Part shown: positions 6,056-12,838 of the stretch, piece after piece
Layout: every line of letters begins with the position of its first letter
How positions within the stretch are numbered: position 1 is the first letter of the stretch
Source: a virus
Direction: 5' to 3' (one strand)
Virus record (IMG/VR): IMGVR_UViG_3300046003_008510
Coordinates: 1 to 25,143 of that record
DNA length: 25,143 nt
Notes under the pieces: generated by a model
What the model was told of the DNA's origin: nothing
What the model saw: only the letters and a program-made list of their open reading frames with translations
Database searches by the model: none
Program-made: the position numbers and the translations under genes

Positions 6056-8265
6056 CAGGTGCCTCCATAGTATTTGCCATAGTTCAGCCCGTAGCCTGCG
6101 CGGTCAACGCTGCGGGTCTGCTTCTGCCAACTGGTGTAGCCGGCGCGCACGGCTTCGATTTCAATCTTGAGCTTGCCGTTGATGCGGCCCAGTCCGCTGT
6201 CTGTCGCTTCGTCGGTAGTGAGGTAGGACCAGGCCGTTGTCGAGAGGCCCGTGACGGTTTTTTGCAGCCCGTTGTTCTCGTTGTAGATGCGCACCGTATA
6301 GGTGGTGCCGGCTTCGGGGCCGATGTTAGCTTCCGTTTGCGCGACCAGATATACCGTCTGCTGCATCCGGTCGCGGTGAGACCAAGTCAAAGCAATCTGG
6401 CCAAGAGTCACCGTCGGCCACATCACGTTATTCACCTTGACGTTTCCCGGCGGATAGGGACGAATCATTCGGCTGGCGAATGTGTAGTTGTCTGCGGGTG
6501 CGGCGGACTCGGCTAGTCGTCCGAGTCCTGTCGCAGGGAGCATCTTGACCTGCAGGGTTTCGCCGGACAGGTATTGCTCGGTGATCAGTGCCTCCAGCGC
6601 ATCGGCAAACCAGATGCGAGCAGCGGCCAGGTGCGGTGCCGGCACGGTATCGAGCACGCCGCGATCCACTGTCACTGTTCCCGCTACCAAATTGATCGCC
6701 TTGACCGCCACGATCTCATTGTCGAGATAGGCGTAGGTGTCCAATTTCACCACATCCAGGTCTTGGCCGTTGCCGATGGCGAGTACGGTTGCCTGCTCAT
6801 CGATGGCATTGGTGACTGTCGCATTGGGCGTAAAGCCCATCGTCTCCACTTCGGCGTAGGCAGCACTGCCCTGGCGGGTCAGCAGTTTGACGTTGAGCGA
6901 ATCGCCAGAGGGGCGACTGGCGCAAGCGATCAGCAAGCCACCCTGTGGATCTAGTTCGTCCCTGGCCGTCTGCGATTCGCCGACCACTCGTTTGACGACC
7001 GTCCACCACGGTGCTTCGCTCAGTCGTCGATACGGAACGGGGGCTGGCGAGGTCAGTGGTGAAACCCATGAGGTCGGCGTCGGCGAAACATAGGAGGCCG
7101 ACGGCAATCCAAAAATGTCCTCCACGCACTCGATGCGCACCCGGCCATCTGTGAGCGTGCCGTAGGACACACGCACCACCCGCATCACCAATTGGGCGAT
7201 GCCCAACTCTGGCCAGGTGAACTTGAACACTTCGCCGATGTTGAGGTTGGAGGCCTGCCGGTTGGCGATCAGCGTGGCTTTGGCGAGTGGCACCGAGAGT
7301 TGCTTGAGATCACCTAGCGCAACCCGCGAGGCCAGACTGCCATTACTGACACCTGGGTAGTCGACTGTCACCGATGACACCACGCCGCCGGCAAGTTCCA
7401 GTGCGGCCAGATCATGCACCGTGATGGCCCCATCCTTGTCGGTGGATCGGTCGCGGTAACGCACGGTGATCTGATTGACCAGTTCTGATTCTGCCGGTCG
7501 CGAGAAACTCTCCAGTTCCAGGATGTTCGATGCATCGAGCACCAATAAGCTGGAAACGGTGTAGTCCGCCCTGGCCAGTTTCAGAACGAACTTGCCGGTA
7601 CGGGGATGCACGTAGAGCGTGCCATCGATATGGCGCAGCACCTCGGCGATGAATTCCTCCAAGGGTTGTTCGCGATCCCACAAGATCGACAAGCCATATT
7701 GTTCCGAGGCCAGCGTGTTAGCCGCCGCCTGGAAACTGGGCGCATCGATCTCGCTCGCCGCGTAGCCCAGGCCCCACGTAGCGTTGTTCAGGCACTCGTA
7801 AATAATATGCGCCGGGTTGGCGTCCCCATTGATATAGCCACTCCCCAGTGCTGCCGGGGTGGGAATGCGCCGCGCTTCGACGCTCCACGGTTTGACGTAG
7901 GGATTCATGGCCGACAGCAAGCATTGCTGGGCAATGAGCGACACCACGCCACGAAAGGCGGGAATCACGGCTCCGAGTTTCTGCTGCAGGTAACCGGAAA
8001 CCGTTTCGGTCGGCCCACCCATTTTCACTTCGACATAACCCTGGATGCCGCCCTCGCGGGATTCACCACCGAAGAGTTCGGGCGCGTTGATGTAAATCGT
8101 CTGTGAGGAGGTGATGCTGCCACTCCAGGCTGTGCGCTCGCCGACGATGATCCGCGTCACCGCATCCACTGGCCCGTGGCATAGCGCCAGATGGAGCCCC
8201 GCGTAATAGCGATGGCCAACGACATAGGAAGACGAACCCCCGCCGCTCTTTCCGCCACCGCCCAT
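6055..8265 (-). CDS. tail hub / host-specificity protein (J-like)
   Basis: A 736-aa protein, the largest distal-tail gene after the tape measure, in the position of lambda gpJ. It starts with a Gly/Ser-rich leader (GGGGKSGGGSSS) then VGHRYYAGLHLALCHGPVDAV, a start shared by many siphovirus tip proteins. The N-terminal half carries hub-like beta structure; the region around residues 260-300 contains SFSRPAESELVNQITVRYRDR, a pattern seen in baseplate hub proteins. The last roughly 150 residues look like fibronectin-type beta domains (ITLTWSHRD, TYTVRIYNEN). Such proteins close the tail tube and carry the receptor-binding part. Its ATG follows directly on the TAA of the 81-aa gene. Host receptor cannot be read from sequence. 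Confidence 0.82.
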   Translation of the reverse strand: MGGGGKSGGGSSSYVVGHRYYAGLHLALCHGPVDAVTRIIVGERTAWSGSITSSQTIYINAPELFGGESREGGIQGYVEVKMGGPTETVSGYLQQKLGAVIPAFRGVVSLIAQQCLLSAMNPYVKPWSVEARRIPTPAALGSGYINGDANPAHIIYECLNNATWGLGYAASEIDAPSFQAAANTLASEQYGLSILWDREQPLEEFIAEVLRHIDGTLYVHPRTGKFVLKLARADYTVSSLLVLDASNILELESFSRPAESELVNQITVRYRDRSTDKDGAITVHDLAALELAGGVVSSVTVDYPGVSNGSLASRVALGDLKQLSVPLAKATLIANRQASNLNIGEVFKFTWPELGIAQLVMRVVRVSYGTLTDGRVRIECVEDIFGLPSASYVSPTPTSWVSPLTSPAPVPYRRLSEAPWWTVVKRVVGESQTARDELDPQGGLLIACASRPSGDSLNVKLLTRQGSAAYAEVETMGFTPNATVTNAIDEQATVLAIGNGQDLDVVKLDTYAYLDNEIVAVKAINLVAGTVTVDRGVLDTVPAPHLAAARIWFADALEALITEQYLSGETLQVKMLPATGLGRLAESAAPADNYTFASRMIRPYPPGNVKVNNVMWPTVTLGQIALTWSHRDRMQQTVYLVAQTEANIGPEAGTTYTVRIYNENNGLQKTVTGLSTTAWSYLTTDEATDSGLGRINGKLKIEIEAVRAGYTSWQKQTRSVDRAGYGLNYGKYYGGT

Positions 8266-8511
8266 TTATACGGTCTCCTGTTGCTGTGCGTATTGTTGTT
8301 CAATCGCATCCGCCAGCCGGCTGGCCATCGCATCACCTGTGGCGCGCAACCAGTCGGTCGTCACGCCCTGTTGCCGAAAATCGTCGAAGGTGATGCCCTC
8401 ACGCGGGAACCACTTGCGCAGCCCTGCGTTGCAATAGCCGAAGGCTTTGGCATCGTCATGCGTCACGATCTCCCTCTTCCTCGGGAAGGGGGCTTGGGGG
8501 TTGGTCGTCAC
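8266..8511 (-). CDS. small conserved-type tail-module protein with a REP-derived N-terminus
   Basis: An 81-aa protein overlapping the preceding gene by ATGA and ending against the hub start. Its core reads IVTHDDAKAFGYCNAGLRKWFPREGI and DWLRATGDAMASRL, the look of a short helical protein found next to J-like hub genes in related prophages; function unknown. The first 14 residues (MTTNPQAPFPRKRE) are low-complexity and are encoded by a palindromic REP-like sequence (8472-8492). The original start was therefore probably close to IVTHDD, and the N-terminus is a recent addition. It may assist assembly of the hub. Confidence 0.7.
   Translation of the reverse strand: MTTNPQAPFPRKREIVTHDDAKAFGYCNAGLRKWFPREGITFDDFRQQGVTTDWLRATGDAMASRLADAIEQQYAQQQETV
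8472..8492. repeat. REP-like hairpin inside a coding start
   Basis: CCCTCTTCC (8472-8480) pairs with GGAAGGGGG (8484-8492) around a 3-base TCG loop, eight Watson-Crick pairs and one G-T pair. It is flanked by a G/C-rich stretch (GGCTTGGGGGTTGG). This is the look of the short dispersed palindromes common between genes in proteobacteria. Here it lies within the first codons of the 81-aa tail gene. Confidence 0.55.
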
Positions 8512-8747
8512 TTTTTGCCTCCGCTTCCCGACGATTGGCGAATCTCGGTGGTTTTGACGTCGCCATACCAGACCACGTTGGGCTGGTTGACGACACGCGT
8601 TCCGAATAGCACCGGAATGGCTTTGCCGGATTCAGCCACCGGCACATCGAGATGGCCAGGCGTCGCGGCCGCCGGTTTCGGCGGCTTGGGCGTAAGCAGC
8701 ATGCCGATGACTGTCGTGATGACCCAGATTGCAATCTGTACCCACAT
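8508..8747 (-). CDS. small tail-module protein with N-terminal membrane-like segment
   Basis: A 79-aa protein. Residues 2-18 (WVQIAIWVITTVIGMLL) are hydrophobic enough for a membrane helix or a buried virion helix. A Pro/Ala linker follows, then HLDVPVAESGKAIPVLFGTRVV and PNVVWYGDVKTTEI. The second half resembles a short beta unit that also occurs at the start of tail tip proteins (the VLFGT..V..PNVVWYGD pattern), suggesting it is part of the tip complex. It lies 10 bases after the BR0599 gene and overlaps the next start by ATGA. Exact function not known. Confidence 0.72.
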   Translation of the reverse strand: MWVQIAIWVITTVIGMLLTPKPPKPAAATPGHLDVPVAESGKAIPVLFGTRVVNQPNVVWYGDVKTTEIRQSSGSGGKK

Positions 8748-8757
8748 GATTCAGTCC

Positions 8758-9555
8758 TCAGACAATGGAGTCGCCCGCGAACGGGTTCTTGACAGGGATC
8801 CACGGAAACCCGCCGAAATTAAGACTGTTGCCGAACTTGCTCTGGCAGGTGGCGAACGTCCGGTCACAGCCGGCAAAGGCTTCGAAAGGCACACCCAATG
8901 CGAGCCCCGGCAGCACAGCGGAGAGCGTGATGGTGTCGCCGGAGTGGTTGGTGATCATGCGCGGCACACCGGCCACCCGGAGATAGCCTCCGGTCAGCCA
9001 CGCAGACGCCTGCGAGAGAAATGCGCTGGAGGTGACGTTCAAGCCGGAAAGCGCACTTACCGAGCCGACCACCTTGTACGCCTGGTTGTTCATGCCGCAA
9101 CCGGGATCGAAAAGCGCATGGCGGCACCCGGTCTGGTAGTGAGCGCGCAAGCCCGGCCGCTTTAGCGCCGTGAAGATCGATTCGCAGCGAATTTTCGCGG
9201 TACTGCCGCTAAAGACGACGGAGGCCACGCGCCCCTTCCACCAGGTGATGTACTCCGAGTCACCGAGATGGTTGCGAAACAGCGTGATCGACACCACGCC
9301 ATTGGGCCGCGCCGCCGCGAAAAGTTGTGCCACGGCGAAATCGCGGGCGCACTCAAGGTCGATGCCGTTCCTCGCAAATTCCGGCGACTGCTCGACGGCA
9401 GAGCGCCGAATCACGGCGGGGACATAACTCTCAACCTGATACGTGATCGCTTCCCGGCCACTGGTCACCGTCCACACTTGCTGGCCAAGGACGAAGCGAT
9501 AGAGTTCGACCGGCTGACCGGCAGCCGCCGAGATTTCCTGCGTGTTGTAGCTCAT
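8758..9555 (-). CDS. phage BR0599 / DUF2163 family tail tip protein
   Basis: A 265-aa protein. The C-terminal segment with GCDRTFATCQSKFGNSLNFGG and PWIPVKNPF is the hallmark of the BR0599 family; the middle has YQTGCRHALFDPGCGMN, with paired Cys residues. In gene transfer agents and siphoviruses with the same order, the DUF2163/BR0599 protein is a hub component between the distal tail protein and the J-like protein, sometimes carrying an iron-sulphur or metal site. The several conserved Cys here would fit such a site, which is inference. It starts 12 bases after the 562-aa tail gene. Confidence 0.85.
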   Translation of the reverse strand: MSYNTQEISAAAGQPVELYRFVLGQQVWTVTSGREAITYQVESYVPAVIRRSAVEQSPEFARNGIDLECARDFAVAQLFAAARPNGVVSITLFRNHLGDSEYITWWKGRVASVVFSGSTAKIRCESIFTALKRPGLRAHYQTGCRHALFDPGCGMNNQAYKVVGSVSALSGLNVTSSAFLSQASAWLTGGYLRVAGVPRMITNHSGDTITLSAVLPGLALGVPFEAFAGCDRTFATCQSKFGNSLNFGGFPWIPVKNPFAGDSIV

Positions 9556-9567
9556 GAAGGTTTCCGG

Positions 9568-11256
9568 TCAGGATTTCACGGAGAGCATCGGCAGCGAGAC
9601 TTCCGCGACACTGTCGGTTTGCCAATTGATCTCGATCTGGTCGGCGTCGAGTCGGGTCTTTTCCAGAAAATAGATCGCGAGCCAGTCTTCGGGGTTGGCG
9701 TCGAAGCCGAAGGACTGATTGATCGTCATCACTTCTTCATCACCGATTGTTCCTGCGCCGAAACTCAAGATCGTGCGGAAATACCAGGTGCCATTTTTGT
9801 GCAGGAACGCGGCTTCGGTGCGACCCGGCATCGGGTTGAAATACAGCGCGTAGCCGCGCGAGGCGACCGTCATCACCGTCTGGTTCGAGAGGATTTTCTT
9901 GACCGGGACGATGGAAGCTTCCCAGGTCGGATGCCAGAACGCGGTCAAGCGGCCCTGACGGGCGGCCAGCCATGCCTTGAAGGCGGCGACCTCAGTGCGG
10001 TTCTTGAAGAGGTAGTCGAAGGAACGGCGCACGAAGGGGCGTGCGGCATGGTCATCCACTGCCGTGATACCGATGTCGAAATCCAGGACTTCGGCCAGCC
10101 GCTGATAATCACTCTCCACGTCACGCATCCGGTTCGGGCGGGTGATCCAGACTGGGGTCGAGTTAAAGGTCGCGATCGAGTCCTGCTTGGTAATCGCCGT
10201 GGTGCCAGCGATATCGAACACCAGTCGGGCGGTTGCGATCGCGTCCGTCACCCGCGAAACCGCCTGGGTTATGCGCAGCCGAGCCGTGCGTGCCGGCGTC
10301 ACAAACGCGCCTGCCGGCCAGGGTTGTAGCAAAGGCTGCTTCAAGGTCACGGCATTACTGGCGATCGATAGTACTTCGGCCGCTTCGGTGTTGCGGCTGT
10401 CCGTACCGATAACCAGGAGTCCGTCGGCCTCGTATTCGAGATTGGTGGTGCTCAGCGGTATCACCGTACTGCCTGCCGCGATTGCTGTCGTCAGCACTCC
10501 CTTGTCGGGCCAAATCGGGAGGGCATAGACCCGCGATTGCCAGGCCGACAGCAGCACGTCGAGAAGCGCTGCATCCGCACTACCTACAAGGATTGAGAAC
10601 TCCAAGGACCGGCGCGGCTTAGCGCGCAAACCGACCCGCTGCTCGGTACCGTCACGCGCAGTGAGGACATCGGTCGCCCACATCAAGCGCTCCAGCCAGC
10701 CGTTTGCCCAGTTTGGTTTGAGCCCAAACACCACGACGCGCCGACCAGAGATCGACAGCGTCGGCGCTTCATCCGGGAACTGGAAGGTGAAATCCGCTTC
10801 GATCACCGGCGGCCCATCAAGGCTCACCGAGACGTTGTGCAGGCGCGACTCCAGCATGCCGTAGGTCGTTGGCGGATTGGCCGGGGCCGCAAGCGTAATG
10901 CCGCCATCGTTTTCCCCGATAACCGCCGACAAGGTCTTGGGGGCGAAGTGGGCGTTCCACACTTCGACCTGGCGCATTTGCGTCGACAGCAGATTGCCCA
11001 GTGCGATCTTGGCCGGCAGCAAGTGGACATGGTGATACCAGTCCTGCTCGAACTGGCGAATGATCGTTCCCGAAAAGCCAATCACGATCTCGGCAACCGG
11101 CAGGTTGTTGGCCATCGCCCCCGCATTGGGTGGGTTGCTTGCCAATGCGCCGGGAAAAGGCAAGGTCAAGGAGGCTGGCAAGAACTTGTAAGCAGCGCCA
11201 TAGGCGGGATCAGACGGCAATCCAGAGGGCAAGATGGCTCCAGCGTAAGTCGTCAT
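9568..11256 (-). CDS. distal tail / baseplate structural protein
   Basis: A 562-aa protein overlapping the preceding gene by ATGA. The N-terminal half (AEIVIGFSGTIIRQFEQDWYHHVHLLP, then MRQVEVWNAHF) resembles structural proteins at the tail end. The middle has beta-rich repeats ending in WPDKGVLTT. The C-terminal part has RPFVRRSFDYLFKNRTEVAAF followed by WLAARQGRLTAFWHPTW, which recalls the DUF2460-type distal tail domain of gene transfer agents. It sits just before the BR0599 gene, where a distal tail protein is expected. No enzymatic motif is visible. Role in tail tip architecture is inferred from order and these patterns. Confidence 0.72.
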   Translation of the reverse strand: MTTYAGAILPSGLPSDPAYGAAYKFLPASLTLPFPGALASNPPNAGAMANNLPVAEIVIGFSGTIIRQFEQDWYHHVHLLPAKIALGNLLSTQMRQVEVWNAHFAPKTLSAVIGENDGGITLAAPANPPTTYGMLESRLHNVSVSLDGPPVIEADFTFQFPDEAPTLSISGRRVVVFGLKPNWANGWLERLMWATDVLTARDGTEQRVGLRAKPRRSLEFSILVGSADAALLDVLLSAWQSRVYALPIWPDKGVLTTAIAAGSTVIPLSTTNLEYEADGLLVIGTDSRNTEAAEVLSIASNAVTLKQPLLQPWPAGAFVTPARTARLRITQAVSRVTDAIATARLVFDIAGTTAITKQDSIATFNSTPVWITRPNRMRDVESDYQRLAEVLDFDIGITAVDDHAARPFVRRSFDYLFKNRTEVAAFKAWLAARQGRLTAFWHPTWEASIVPVKKILSNQTVMTVASRGYALYFNPMPGRTEAAFLHKNGTWYFRTILSFGAGTIGDEEVMTINQSFGFDANPEDWLAIYFLEKTRLDADQIEINWQTDSVAEVSLPMLSVKS

Positions 11257-12020
11257 TTCAGGAAACCGTAGCCGCCGTAACTCATACTGAAAACCATCCA
11301 GTCGCTACCGCCGAGCGTGACGATGTCTTTGTTCACGTACTGTCCATTCATGCGCAGCAAGCGCACGCCGGGGGCATAACCCATCATCGAGCAAAAATAA
11401 CTGGGGGTCGGACGACCAACTTCTATCGTAGCCGGATAGAGTGGCGTCACGCCGTTAAAAGCAATGGGCGAATAACCATCCAACTGGCGCGTGGTCGCCG
11501 AATAGAACGCTTTAACGGTTTCCTCACCAGAAGAGTAGTAGCTCCCCGATTTCCACTTGTTGGTGTTGCCGTCGATGTCGGCCCGCACATTGGTGCTGTA
11601 GGTGTCCGATAGGAAGGCGCCACCGGTAAATGTGCAGGCCTTGGTGATCGTCCCAAAGATGAGGGGCCCATAAGTCGTACTGGCCGTCTGCACGATGCAG
11701 TAACACCAGCCGTCGCCACCAAAAAGGAAATACTCGGCGCTGCCTGACATCTGCGATACGGAAAACGAACCCGAAGCGACGGTTTGCGAACTGTAGGCCA
11801 GCCCACTATTAAAGCTTGTCGATCCGTACCAGGCGATGTAACTCGCGTAGGAATGCAGGTTGACGAACTGGCCACTGGCGGCGTGCTGCAGGTGCAGGCG
11901 GTAGTAACCCGCGTCGGCCTGATGCAACAACTGTGTATAGCCGCAGGACCCGATGGCAAAGAGGCGGATCTTGTCGAGGAGGTCGTTCGGCGAAGTGGTA
12001 ACGCCGGATTGAAATGCCAT
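11253..12020 (-). CDS. virion surface-type protein, paralogue B
   Basis: A 255-aa protein rich in Gly, Ser, Tyr and Phe, with the composition of an exposed beta-structured virion protein. It begins MAFQSGVTTSPNDLLDKIRLFA, closely parallel to the upstream neighbour, and near its end has NKDIVTLGGSDWMVF, parallel to ENIISVGGIDHLVVQ in that neighbour. I infer that the two arose by duplication. The middle (about residues 60-190) is Ser/Thr/Tyr-rich and differs strongly from the paralogue. Location between tape measure and distal tail protein indicates a tail tip or decoration function. It is AT-richer here than flanking genes by eye. No known domain recognised. Confidence 0.7.
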   Translation of the reverse strand: MAFQSGVTTSPNDLLDKIRLFAIGSCGYTQLLHQADAGYYRLHLQHAASGQFVNLHSYASYIAWYGSTSFNSGLAYSSQTVASGSFSVSQMSGSAEYFLFGGDGWCYCIVQTASTTYGPLIFGTITKACTFTGGAFLSDTYSTNVRADIDGNTNKWKSGSYYSSGEETVKAFYSATTRQLDGYSPIAFNGVTPLYPATIEVGRPTPSYFCSMMGYAPGVRLLRMNGQYVNKDIVTLGGSDWMVFSMSYGGYGFLK

Positions 12021-12028
12021 CGCTTACC

Positions 12029-12835
12029 TCACGCGAGCTTTAAGGCCCAGTAGTCGCTGTAGCCGGTACGGAACACGTCCTGCACCACCAGATGATCGAT
12101 GCCGCCGACACTGATGATGTTCTCGGCGGCATTGTTGAATCCCGGCACCGCATAGCAGCCATCCATTTCGCCAAGTCCATTCAGAATGAATGGCAGCAGC
12201 GGGTAGGAGCCGTCCGGGCATTCGCGCGTGTTGTTGCCCCAACTGTTCGGCCACATCGGCGGCACACCCGTCCATACGCCGGTCGGCGCGTAGTACGCCC
12301 CCGAGTAGCCCTGTGACTTGGGCAGATGGTTTCGGTAGGTGTAGCTGTTGCTCCAGCGCGTCGAGCCGTTGTAGGTGCCACCGACCAGCAGTGGATACGG
12401 ATACTGCCCCGGCGTGGCATAGGGCAGGAATAACCCCAGGTGCATCATTTCGTAATAGGTGCCGGTCTTGGCGACCATGACGATGCGTCGACCGTTGGCC
12501 ACGATCCAATACGGCATGGCCGATGCCATGAGCAGCGCGTAGAACGTCCCGCTCGGGTTGTACTGGCCATCGAAGGTCTGCGCCGGATTCCAGCCGACAA
12601 AGCCGCGCAGTTTCCAGTTGCCGTAGTCCGCACCGGCCTCGGACAGGACGCCGACGTTGATCTGATCGGTGCCGGCAAGACCGGGCCCCCGCAACACCAA
12701 TTCTGCCGGGGGCCCAGGCACCCAGCGCAGCACCGACCAGCGCTCGCCGGCAGGCAGCATGTCCTGCGTGACGAACTGTTTGAGGCGGTTCAACAGATCG
12801 AGATAGTCGGTGGCGGTGCCGCTGGTAAATGCCAT
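12029..12835 (-). CDS. virion surface-type protein, paralogue A
   Basis: A 268-aa protein starting 3 bases after the tape measure stop. It begins MAFTSGTATDYLDLLNRLKQFV, a helical head shared with the following gene, then RWSVLRWVPGPPAELVLRGPG. The rest is rich in Gly, Tyr, Trp and Pro with loops such as PMWPNSWGNNTRECPDG, suggesting an exposed beta domain. The C-terminus returns to the pattern shared with its paralogue (NIISVGGIDHLVVQD). Tail-associated by position; the precise role is unknown. A carbohydrate-binding or surface-decoration role is possible but not shown. Confidence 0.7.
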   Translation of the reverse strand: MAFTSGTATDYLDLLNRLKQFVTQDMLPAGERWSVLRWVPGPPAELVLRGPGLAGTDQINVGVLSEAGADYGNWKLRGFVGWNPAQTFDGQYNPSGTFYALLMASAMPYWIVANGRRIVMVAKTGTYYEMMHLGLFLPYATPGQYPYPLLVGGTYNGSTRWSNSYTYRNHLPKSQGYSGAYYAPTGVWTGVPPMWPNSWGNNTRECPDGSYPLLPFILNGLGEMDGCYAVPGFNNAAENIISVGGIDHLVVQDVFRTGYSDYWALKLA

Positions 12836-12838
12836 GGC

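Noticed and set aside
9268-10329. 353-aa open frame on the + strand opposite distal tail genes
   Set aside because: It crosses the boundary of two well-supported tail genes on the other strand and has shadow-like composition.
12683-12715. Perfect 9-bp G/C inverted repeat with a 15-base loop
   Set aside because: It lies within the coding sequence for PGPPAEL...RGPG, where Pro and Gly codons produce such arms by chance; there is no T tract and no nearby gene end.
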